Source of the DNA: an uncultured Lachnospiraceae bacterium
GTDB lineage: Bacteria > Bacillota > Clostridia > Lachnospirales > Lachnospiraceae
Assembly (NCBI GenBank): GCA_910584585.1
Contig: CAJUBP010000014.1
Location: forward strand, 1 to 64,000
Direction: 5' to 3'
DNA length: 64,000 nt
The stretch's first letter is position 1. The number at the start of each line of letters is the position of its first letter. The notes under the pieces were generated by a model. The model saw only the letters and a program-made list of their open reading frames with translations, was not told where the DNA came from and searched no databases. The position numbers and the translations under genes are program-made. This document shows, one piece after another, positions 52,667 through 60,047 of the stretch.

Positions 52667-53331
52667 GAGAATGCAAGAAGTGCAGGGTGAAAATTTTAGA
52701 CGACACGGCAGTCTGCCCGCTGTGCAGCAGTGTTTTGGAGATATCCGGGGAAGAAGAGCCCTGCGTCGGGTATCCCGATGTGAAATCTGTCTCCAGGAAG
52801 CTTAGTTTTATTGTGCGTCTGTACAGTTTTCTGGCCATTGTGTCGGAGGCGGCGCTGATTGTGATTAATTATCTGTATTTTCATGGGATTTGGTGGTCTG
52901 CGGTTACTGGAATCTGTATTTTGTATTTTTATATTACTTTGAAATATTCCCTTCAGAAAAACCGGGGATATCAGACTGTGATTCTGATACAGGTAATCGG
53001 CGCTGTGCTGCTGGTGATTGCGGCGGATCATATTGTGGGATACCGGGGATGGTCTGTGAATTATGTTCTGCCCGGGGCGATCTTTCTGCTGAACGGGACC
53101 ATTGTTACGCTGATGATTGTCAATGCTTCCAACTGGCAGAGTTATATTCTGATGCAGATTCTTACGGCGGTGGCTTCTGTGGCGTGTATGATTTTGTGGA
53201 GATTCGGCGTGATTACGAAACCGCTGCCTGCATTGGTTGCATTGGCGGTATCGTTGTGCCTGCTTTTGGGAACGCTGATCTTCGGAGATCGGAAGGCGAA
53301 AGCGGAACTGAAGCGGAGATTTCATGTGTGA
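52663..53331 (+). CDS. DUF6320-like zinc-ribbon integral membrane protein
   Basis: 222 aa, starts by ATGA overlap with the previous gene. N-terminal zinc ribbon (CKKCRVKILDDTAVCPLC, Cys pairs about residues 4/7 and 18/21), a conserved short linker YPDVKSVSRKL, then six hydrophobic helices (about 50-210). This matches my memory of DUF6320. No known function. Genetic linkage to a condensation-fold acyltransferase and an esterase suggests a part in an acylation or lipid-export process. Confidence 0.72.
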   Translation: MRECKKCRVKILDDTAVCPLCSSVLEISGEEEPCVGYPDVKSVSRKLSFIVRLYSFLAIVSEAALIVINYLYFHGIWWSAVTGICILYFYITLKYSLQKNRGYQTVILIQVIGAVLLVIAADHIVGYRGWSVNYVLPGAIFLLNGTIVTLMIVNASNWQSYILMQILTAVASVACMILWRFGVITKPLPALVALAVSLCLLLGTLIFGDRKAKAELKRRFHV

Positions 53332-53412
53332 TGTTTCCGGACATGCTGCTTCTTGCGCCCGGAAGACCCAGAGCGGACAATTTATATTTCGGTACACAGG
53401 AAAGGATGGATT

Positions 53413-54327
53413 ATGGGAGAAGTCAGTGTAATGGGCAGAGTGATTCGGGATATGATTGCCCATGTGACCAATGACAATCTGATTGGGAGAAAGATTAAAA
53501 CGGGAGAACTGCGCAAGAAGCTGGTGGAGCCGAAATGGCGGTGCCCGGACTGCTTTTGCATGGAAGAGATCGGACTGCCCCGGTTTCAGATGGAATATTT
53601 AAGCAGCAGGGAAGCCCCCAGAAAAGATTATGTAATTCTGCAGCTTCACGGCGGCGGCTATATCGGCGCCATGCGCAATGCCTACCGTTCTTTTGCCGGG
53701 CTGTACTGCGAAGTCAGCAAGGGCATGAGCGTTTTGACCATTGATTACCGGGTGGCTCCGGAGGATCCTTATCCGGCGGCTTTGGAGGATGCAGTGGAAG
53801 CTTTTGACTGGTTAAAGGAGGCCGGATGGCACAGCAGACAGATTATTGTGGCAGGGGATTCCGCAGGGGGCGGACTTGCGCTGGCTCTTTGCATGTACTT
53901 AAAGGATCAGAACCGGCGGCTGCCCGGCGGACTGATTCTCATGTCCCCCTGGGCGGATCTGACAGCCAGCGGCCCTTCCTATGAGGATAATTACGAACGG
54001 GATCCTCTCTTTGGAAACACCAGAGACAGTTTGATCTACAATCGGGAATATATCGGCTGGCATAACCCCAAAGATCCCTATATTTCCCCAATGTTCGGAG
54101 ATTACTGGGGATTTCCGCCTATGCTGATTCAGGCGGGCTCTGTGGAAATGCTCTTAAGCGATTCTGTCGGAGTGGCCTATAAAGCCAAAAAGCAGGGCGC
54201 CAAAGTGCGTCTGAGCATTTATGAGGGCATGTTCCACGTATTCCAGATGGGCATGATGATGATGCCGGAATCCAAAGAAGCCTGGCGGGAAATCGGCAGG
54301 TATTTCGAGGTAGTAGCCGGAAAATAA
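53413..54327 (+). CDS. Alpha/beta hydrolase, hormone-sensitive-lipase type
   Basis: 304 aa from the ATG at 53413 with AGGAAAGG upstream; an earlier in-frame ATG at 53353 lacks a ribosome binding site. HSL features: oxyanion motif LHGGGYIG (about 80), YRVAPEDPYPAALEDAVEAFDWL, nucleophile elbow GDSAGGG (about 157), Asp near SVEMLLSD and the His in EGMFHVFQMG. It hydrolyses short acyl or acetyl esters. Third gene of the acyltransferase operon; it could remove the group that the acyltransferase adds. Confidence 0.9.
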   Translation: MGEVSVMGRVIRDMIAHVTNDNLIGRKIKTGELRKKLVEPKWRCPDCFCMEEIGLPRFQMEYLSSREAPRKDYVILQLHGGGYIGAMRNAYRSFAGLYCEVSKGMSVLTIDYRVAPEDPYPAALEDAVEAFDWLKEAGWHSRQIIVAGDSAGGGLALALCMYLKDQNRRLPGGLILMSPWADLTASGPSYEDNYERDPLFGNTRDSLIYNREYIGWHNPKDPYISPMFGDYWGFPPMLIQAGSVEMLLSDSVGVAYKAKKQGAKVRLSIYEGMFHVFQMGMMMMPESKEAWREIGRYFEVVAGK

Positions 54328-54415
54328 TTGTTTGATATGTTTTTGCGGGGAAAAGTTGTTCTGCATTGCCGCCCGTCTCTAAGGAACTGTAAAATATTTG
54401 CTGGAAAGCACAGAA

Positions 54416-54463
54416 ACTCCAGAACTGCATACTGTAAGTATCAAATGCAGTTCTGGAGTTTTT
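54416..54463 (+). promoter_or_regulatory. Terminator-like hairpin holding the ZIP gene ribosome binding site
   Basis: AACTCCAGAACTGCAT (54416-54431) pairs perfectly with ATGCAGTTCTGGAGTT (54445-54460), followed by TTT and then directly by the ATG at 54464. The only Shine-Dalgarno-like bases (TGGAG, 54454-54458) lie in the right arm. The hairpin could therefore both terminate the esterase operon and hide the start of the ZIP gene. Confidence 0.7.
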
Positions 54464-55339
54464 ATGATCAATTTGAATACATTTTTACAGGTGCTTTTGG
54501 GCACCGGTTTTACATTTCTTATGACGTCCTTAGGGGCGGCGGTAGTCTTTTGCTTTCGGGGAGCCATCAGCGATGCCATGAATCGGGCGTTTCTGGGATT
54601 TGCGTCCGGGGTGATGATGGCGGCTTCCGTCTGGTCCCTTCTGATCCCGTCCATAGAACAGAGCGGGGAGCTGGGCATGGCGCCCTGGTTTCCGCCGGCT
54701 CTGGGCTTTGTGTTTGGAGGAGTGTTTCTATATCTGATGGATAAGATGCTTCCCTGGCTGCACGAGAACAGTTCACCGGGGATGATAGACAGTTCCGCCG
54801 GAGATCTCCATTCCTGTGAGAGCGCAGGAATTTTAGAGCAGTCAGCCATAGGAAATCACAGTCTGCCCAAGAAGGGAGCAGGGGCAAAGCTTCTGGTATT
54901 GGCAGTCACTGCCCACAATATCCCTGAGGGAATGGCAGTGGGCCTGGCCTTTGTTCTGGCTGGCCAGCACCCCAATGATCCGGCCTATCTGGCTTCTGCC
55001 ATCGGCCTTGCAGCAGGAATCGGCATTCAGAATTTCCCGGAAGGGGCGGCCATTTCCCTGCCGGTCCGCCAATCCGGAGCCAGCGCGGGCAAAGCGTTTC
55101 TGACAGGCTGCTTGTCCGGAATTGTGGAGCCCTTGGCAGGAATCCTTGTATTTCTCACTGCGGCCGCTGTAGTTCCCCTGATGCCCTGGCTTCTGGCTTT
55201 TGCCGGAGGGGCCATGATTTATGTGGTGGCGGATGAGCTGATTCCCCAGGCCCAGCCGGATGAAACCTCCAACGTGGGAACGATTGGAGTTATGGTGGGG
55301 TTCCTGGTTATGATGATCCTGGATGTGGCCCTGGGCTGA
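54464..55339 (+). CDS. ZIP-family metal transporter (ZupT/GufA-like)
   Basis: 291 aa from the ATG at 54464; the longer open frame (TTG at 54398) crosses the hairpin. Eight helices; metal-site motifs HNIPEGMAVGLAF (helix IV, His-Asn...Glu) and QNFPEGAAISLPV (helix V), which are the Asn/Glu-rich pair of GufA/ZupT ZIP proteins. It takes up Zn2+ or related divalent ions. A His/charged loop (about 100-140) lies between helices III and IV. The metal could be sensed by the upstream hairpin region, but that is speculation. Confidence 0.9.
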   Translation: MINLNTFLQVLLGTGFTFLMTSLGAAVVFCFRGAISDAMNRAFLGFASGVMMAASVWSLLIPSIEQSGELGMAPWFPPALGFVFGGVFLYLMDKMLPWLHENSSPGMIDSSAGDLHSCESAGILEQSAIGNHSLPKKGAGAKLLVLAVTAHNIPEGMAVGLAFVLAGQHPNDPAYLASAIGLAAGIGIQNFPEGAAISLPVRQSGASAGKAFLTGCLSGIVEPLAGILVFLTAAAVVPLMPWLLAFAGGAMIYVVADELIPQAQPDETSNVGTIGVMVGFLVMMILDVALG

Positions 55340-55395
55340 CTGTTTGCCAAAATGCTGCCTCCAGCATTGACTTGCGCACCCAAAGATAAAAAGCT

Positions 55396-56619
55396 TTATA
55401 ACAGCTGCGGCACCGGAAGATACCGCGGAATTCCCTGCTCAAACTCAATTTCGGGCTCTCCCTGAATTAATGGCCGAAGGTAGGAAAGGATTTCCGGCAT
55501 CACATCGTTTCCGGCGTCATTGATCAATTCCCTGGGAACAGATTTTACCTGGTTGGCAATCTCACATACCGGAGACGAACCGTAAGAGACCTGATAGGGA
55601 TCGCTGCATATGCGCTGAATGGTCACCATTTGTCCGGTAAGCCCTCGGGCAGCCAGAGAAACGCCGTGCTGTCCTTGGCAGAAAGCCTCTTCCAGATCCG
55701 TAAGGGAAGCGATATGGGCGCCGCACCGCTGCAGGATATTCAGTTCAATGGAACGGACTTTTACTTTGAGCCGTTCCTGCACCAGGTATTCCAGTGTTTT
55801 GCCGGCGCCGCTTAGCTGGCTGTGTCCGAAATGATCTGCGGCGCCGGTGGAAGCGCTGATGTAATTTCCCTCCTTGTCGCGGATTCCCTCGGAGACAGCC
55901 ACAATCACACTGCTGCGTGTTTCCAGCAGGCTCTTTACATCTTTGAGAAAAGCTTCTGTGTCAAAAGCCGCTTCCGGCAGGTAAATCAGATGGGGAGCAG
56001 CGCAGTATTCATTTCTGGCCAGGGCGGAAGCGGCTGTCAGCCATCCGGCGTCCCGCCCCATAATTTCTACAATGGTTACGCTTTTGGGGGCGTAGATTGC
56101 GGTATCATGGAAAACTTCCAGAAGAGAGGAAGCTACATATTTTGCGGCAGAGCCGAATCCCGGGGTGTGATCGGTCACGCACAGATCATTGTCGATGGTT
56201 TTGGGGACGCCGATAATCCGGACTTTGCTCTGTACGTTTTTGGCGTACGCGGAAAGCTTGTCCACGGTATCCATGGAGTCATTTCCGCCGATATAGAAAA
56301 ATGCGCCGATTTCCATTTTTTCAAAGAAACGGAAGATGGCCTCGTAGACAGCGGGGTCTTTTTCCGGCGCAGGCAGCTTGTAACGGCAGGATCCCAGATA
56401 CATGGCGGGGGTTACTTTTAGGAGTTCCAGGGTTTTTGGATCCTGGAAAGTCTCGGTTAAATCCAGGAAACGTTCCTCTAAAATTCCTGTAATTCCGTTG
56501 AGGGAGCCATAGATGTGATCGTATTCGGGGCAGTCAAGAACGCCCCGGATGACTCCGGCAAGGCTGGCATTGATGGCGGCGGTAGGGCCGCCGGATTGGG
56601 CTGCAATACAATTGTTCAT
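55396..56619 (-). CDS. 6-phosphofructokinase, PPi-type
   Basis: 407 aa. Opening IAAQSGGPTAAINASLAGVIRG (P-loop GGPT), GGNDSMDT (Asp where ATP-dependent enzymes have Gly, a mark of PPi use), GVPKTIDNDL, TPGFGSAAKYV and IMGRDAGWLTAASAL. It phosphorylates fructose 6-phosphate with pyrophosphate as likely donor. A promoter with an adjacent inverted repeat lies upstream. Convergent with the ZIP gene. Confidence 0.92.
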   Translation of the reverse strand: MNNCIAAQSGGPTAAINASLAGVIRGVLDCPEYDHIYGSLNGITGILEERFLDLTETFQDPKTLELLKVTPAMYLGSCRYKLPAPEKDPAVYEAIFRFFEKMEIGAFFYIGGNDSMDTVDKLSAYAKNVQSKVRIIGVPKTIDNDLCVTDHTPGFGSAAKYVASSLLEVFHDTAIYAPKSVTIVEIMGRDAGWLTAASALARNEYCAAPHLIYLPEAAFDTEAFLKDVKSLLETRSSVIVAVSEGIRDKEGNYISASTGAADHFGHSQLSGAGKTLEYLVQERLKVKVRSIELNILQRCGAHIASLTDLEEAFCQGQHGVSLAARGLTGQMVTIQRICSDPYQVSYGSSPVCEIANQVKSVPRELINDAGNDVMPEILSYLRPLIQGEPEIEFEQGIPRYLPVPQLL

Positions 56620-56643
56620 TCAAGTTCTCCTTTTTCGGTTAAA

Positions 56644-56662
56644 ATTTGATCAGTAATCAAAT
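56644..56662. promoter_or_regulatory. Inverted repeat, possible operator of the phosphofructokinase gene
   Basis: ATTTGAT (56644-56650), 5 bases, ATCAAAT (56656-56662): a perfect 7-bp palindrome just downstream of the -10 (minus strand), where a repressor would block transcription start. Confidence 0.45.
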
Positions 56663-56664
56663 TG

Positions 56665-56693
56665 ATTTTATAACAGATTGGGGGAAATGGCAA
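56665..56693 (-). promoter_or_regulatory. Promoter of the phosphofructokinase gene
   Basis: Minus strand TTGCCA (56693-56688), 17-bp spacer, TAAAAT (56670-56665). Confidence 0.6.
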
Positions 56694-56793
56694 ATGGTGA
56701 TTTTGGGGAAGGGAAAATATTATGTAGAATATATAAAAGTGAAAAAATCACAATATAGATTGCATTAATAAAATAAATGGTGGAATAATATCG

Positions 56794-56822
56794 TTGACAC
56801 AGTGAATAATACACAATATAAT
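56794..56822 (+). promoter_or_regulatory. Consensus promoter of the ATPase-RloB pair
   Basis: TTGACA (56794-56799), 17-bp spacer, TATAAT (56817-56822): a full match to consensus, 33 bases before the ATPase start, in a strongly AT-rich stretch. Confidence 0.85.
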
Positions 56823-56854
56823 AAAAATGGGAGTTGCGAAAGGCAGGTACAGGC

Positions 56855-58063
56855 ATGTTAATTGGTTTTTCTGTGAGTAATTACAAATCATTTAGGGAAC
56901 CGCAGCATATTTCGTTATTGGCAAGTAAAGTTACCAGACATAAAGACCATGTGGCATTGGCAGGAAATCGAAAGATATTGAAGGGAGGTTTGATTTTTGG
57001 GGCGAATGCCAGCGGAAAGAGTAATTTGATCGAAGCAGCGGGTTTATCAAGAGAGATTATTTTGTATGGTCTTGATAAGGTGAATCTGGAAAAGAAGTAT
57101 TTTCGGATTGAAAAGGAAATGTATGGAAGGCCGGGAGTGTTTGAATACAGAATAGCTGTAAATGGAATGGAATATTCTTATGGCCTGGCTATATCCTATA
57201 TGGAAAGAGAAATATTGTCGGAATGGCTTGTCCGAATGGAAACAAACGGAAAAGAAATTTATATTTTTAACCGTGAGATAGATGAAAAGGGAATCAGTCA
57301 TGTCAGTACAGAGGCATTTCATAAGAAGACAGATGAAAGCATGAGAATGAAAGTTTATCTGGAAGATTTTGATCAGAATATTTCGGACGCTTTTCGGAAG
57401 AAAACAATTCTAAGCGATCTTGCGGACAGGGGAAAAGAGCCGGCAGGGATATTTGCAGAAATTGCAGAAGTGCAGAAGTGGTTTAAGCGCATGATTATTT
57501 TATTTCCAAATTCAAAATATAAAAGAATTAATGAGCTTGCTTCCAATGAAAATACAAGAGAAGTATTTTCAAATTTAATTTCCTTTTTTGATACAGGGAT
57601 AGAATCCGTGGAGGGTCAGCAGCAGGAGTTAAGTCATGGCAATCTGGAAGAATTGTTTGAATATGAGGATGAATCGGATGGAACAAGGAGATTGTTTGAT
57701 TTGCTTCCTCTATTTTATGAAAGCAAGGATGAGAGTGTAATTTTGATTGATGAGATAGACAGAAGCCTTCATACAAAAGTTACACGGCAGTTCTTGGAAC
57801 TGTTTTATGCCCTGAAAAGAGAGAAAAAGTGCCAGATCATCGCGACTACTCATGATTCTAATTTGCTTGATTTGGATTTGGTGCGGCAGGATGAGATTTG
57901 GTTCGTGGAACGGCAGGAAGATCACAGTTCGCGGGTGTATTCTCTGAATAAGTTCCGGGCCAGGTTTGATAAGAAAATTGATAAAGAATATTTGCTGGGA
58001 AGATACGGCGCGATACCTGTTTTTCATGAGGAACTGCATTTGGAGGGAATGTATGAAGAATAA
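56855..58063 (+). CDS. AAA family ATPase (AAA_15/RloA-like), candidate defence ATPase
   Basis: 402 aa from the ATG at 56855; the frame opens slightly earlier (56834) without a better start. Opens with a strand FSVSNYKSFREPQHISL typical of SMC/OLD-like ATPases, Walker A FGANASGKSN (about 48-57), Walker B VILIDEIDRSLH (about 296) and a C-terminal segment ending ATTHDSNLLDLDLVRQDEIWFVERQ. Together with the overlapping RloB it forms an ATPase-effector pair like the AAA_15 modules of PARIS and related anti-phage systems. GC is lower than in the flanking genes. Confidence 0.85.
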   Translation: MLIGFSVSNYKSFREPQHISLLASKVTRHKDHVALAGNRKILKGGLIFGANASGKSNLIEAAGLSREIILYGLDKVNLEKKYFRIEKEMYGRPGVFEYRIAVNGMEYSYGLAISYMEREILSEWLVRMETNGKEIYIFNREIDEKGISHVSTEAFHKKTDESMRMKVYLEDFDQNISDAFRKKTILSDLADRGKEPAGIFAEIAEVQKWFKRMIILFPNSKYKRINELASNENTREVFSNLISFFDTGIESVEGQQQELSHGNLEELFEYEDESDGTRRLFDLLPLFYESKDESVILIDEIDRSLHTKVTRQFLELFYALKREKKCQIIATTHDSNLLDLDLVRQDEIWFVERQEDHSSRVYSLNKFRARFDKKIDKEYLLGRYGAIPVFHEELHLEGMYEE

Positions 58064-58919
58064 ATACCGCCTGTCTTCAGCGGCGTTTGAGCGGGAGACG
58101 GATGAAGATAAAGAAGAATTAGAGAAAATTTATTTTATTTCTGTTGAGGGGAATCGGACAGAGACGGAATATTTTAAAGGTATTTCTGACAATCGGGAAT
58201 ATCTGGGCATGAGTGCAAGAATTGATGTAAAAGTTCTGGGAAGAAGCAGAAAAGATACAAACAGCGCGCCTGAGCAGGTAATAGAATTGCTGGAGGAATA
58301 TCTGAGCCTGCGTGCATTGGGAAAGGAAAATTTGATAGAGGAAATACCGGAGCAATTTGTCAAAGAGTATGGGACAGAATTTATTGAAAAATATCTGGAG
58401 GATCCGCAAAAAATACCGAGGAAGAAGAGAAATGCCTTTGCAACGGAATTGATGAAGATTGGATACAATATTAATTACCGAAAATATCTGAATGAATATA
58501 ATCATAAATTGGATGAATTTTGTATCTTAATTGACAGAGACAAAGGAACACATCCGGAAGCGGATATGCTGGCGCGTATAAACTACTGCCGGGAAAAGAA
58601 ATATAAATGTTATATTGCGAATCCGTGTTTTGAATTTTGGCTTTTGCTTCATTTATCAGATGTGGAAAAAGAGTACGCGGACAGAATGGAACAGATCCGG
58701 GAGAATAAGATAATTTCAGATCACCATACCTTTGTCAGCGGGGAGGTTTCAAAGAAGGCCCGCCACGGTAAAAAAGGAATTCATTTCAAGGAAAATTATC
58801 TGCCATTTGTAGATACTGCGGTACAAAGGGCAAAGAGTTTTGCAAGTGATGAGGAAAAACTGGTAGAGCAGATTGGATGCAATTTGTGGCAGATGCTGGA
58901 GGAAATGAAGAATCATTAA
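58053..58919 (+). CDS. rloB: RloB-like protein (putative Toprim-fold nuclease)
   Basis: 288 aa. ATG at 58053, overlapping the end of the ATPase gene by 11 bases with GGAGGG upstream, so translation is coupled. Motifs: ISVEGNRTETEYF (Glu about 32, the Toprim-like acidic motif), ILIDRDKGTH (DxD about 158-160) and NPCFEFWLLLH, as in the RloB domain family. RloB genes were first noted beside restriction-modification loci. I infer that it is the effector of the ATPase. Confidence 0.85.
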   Translation: MKNKYRLSSAAFERETDEDKEELEKIYFISVEGNRTETEYFKGISDNREYLGMSARIDVKVLGRSRKDTNSAPEQVIELLEEYLSLRALGKENLIEEIPEQFVKEYGTEFIEKYLEDPQKIPRKKRNAFATELMKIGYNINYRKYLNEYNHKLDEFCILIDRDKGTHPEADMLARINYCREKKYKCYIANPCFEFWLLLHLSDVEKEYADRMEQIRENKIISDHHTFVSGEVSKKARHGKKGIHFKENYLPFVDTAVQRAKSFASDEEKLVEQIGCNLWQMLEEMKNH

Positions 58920-58930
58920 GGAGGAACAGC

Positions 58931-59782
58931 ATGGAAAAGCAAAAATCCGTATTGGATACTATACATATTTTATATGACAACTTTTTTGAACAGGAGAAAA
59001 AAATTGCGAATTTTATCATCCAAAACCATACAGAGGCTGTCAACATGACCATCGGAGAACTGGCCAAAGCCTGCGGGACAAGCGTCGCCACAGTTTCACG
59101 GTTCTGCCATAAATGCGATGTGGAGGGGTTTCACCAGCTGAAAATCCAGCTTGCCCGGGAAATTGTGGAAAGCGGGCTGGAGACCCCTGTTTCAAATCAT
59201 ATTTCAAGAGAAAATATCGGCCAGTCTCTGCAGAATATTCTGGCAAACAAAATAGATGAAATCCGCCAGACCATATCATTGATTGATGAATCACAGTTTA
59301 ACGCAATCCTGGATCACATCAGAGCTGCCGGGGTTGTCCAGTTTGTGGCGGTGGGAAACACCATACCCGTTGCTTTGGACGGTTGTTTTAAATTCAATGA
59401 AATCGGCATCCGGGCTGCGGCGGGAACGATTTGGGAAACCCAGCTGGCCTTTTCCCTGTCACTGGGCAGAGGCGATATGATGATTGCCATTTCCAATTCC
59501 GGAGAATCCCGGCAGGTGGTCAAAATGGTGCGGGAAGCCAAAAAGCACGGGGCGGTAACCCTGGGAATTACCAATAATCCCAATTCCACCGTCGGAAACA
59601 TCGTGGATTATCATATTCAGACTGCCACCAGAGAGAAACTGTTTTTAAATGAAATCTGCTTTTCCCGGGTGTCGGCCATGACGGTGATTGAGGCGCTGTA
59701 CCTATTTTTGACCGTGGGAGAAAAGCGGAGCTATGACAGCATCAATTATTGCGAAAACCTGATTGCGGATGAAAAACTTTGA
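58931..59782 (+). CDS. RpiR/MurR-type transcriptional regulator
   Basis: 283 aa from the ATG at 58931 (AAGGAGGAACAGC). N-terminal HTH (about 1-77: EKKIANFIIQNHTEAVNMTIGELAKACGTSVATVSRFCHKCD) and a C-terminal SIS sugar-phosphate domain (about 110-260: VAVGNTIPVALDG, ISNSGESRQVVKMV, TNNPNSTVGN). It likely senses a phosphorylated sugar and controls the PTS operon downstream. The start lies 11 bases after the rloB stop with no promoter in between, so it may also be transcribed from the ATPase promoter. Confidence 0.92.
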   Translation: MEKQKSVLDTIHILYDNFFEQEKKIANFIIQNHTEAVNMTIGELAKACGTSVATVSRFCHKCDVEGFHQLKIQLAREIVESGLETPVSNHISRENIGQSLQNILANKIDEIRQTISLIDESQFNAILDHIRAAGVVQFVAVGNTIPVALDGCFKFNEIGIRAAAGTIWETQLAFSLSLGRGDMMIAISNSGESRQVVKMVREAKKHGAVTLGITNNPNSTVGNIVDYHIQTATREKLFLNEICFSRVSAMTVIEALYLFLTVGEKRSYDSINYCENLIADEKL

Positions 59783-59908
59783 GTGTTTTGGGACTGCCTG
59801 GAACAAGCTTGTATATGTGCAAAATGCTGTAAAAATCCGCTCATTCTGCCGAATATATCTCACATAATTGTTAAAAATGCAGAAAAATAATTTTCGCCAT
59901 AAATACAA
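59783..59908 (+). other. AT-rich intergenic stretch before the PTS promoter
   Basis: No coding sense. AT-rich with a TTTTTAC/AAAAT-rich core; no convincing hairpin or CRE-like palindrome is recognised by eye. Confidence 0.4.
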
Positions 59909-59936
59909 TTGACAATATTTATTTACATGTTATACT
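59909..59936 (+). promoter_or_regulatory. Promoter of the PTS-rpiA operon
   Basis: TTGACA (59909-59914), 16-bp spacer, TATACT (59931-59936). The leader of about 110 bases to the PTS gene contains no obvious riboswitch. Confidence 0.75.
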
Positions 59937-60047
59937 AAACATACAAAAATAAATATCGCGGCATTAAAAAAGACAAAAATAATTTACGCAGCGTATCACC
60001 GGATTTTTAAGCTGCGGGCAATGATGTGGATGAAGGAGGAAATCAGA

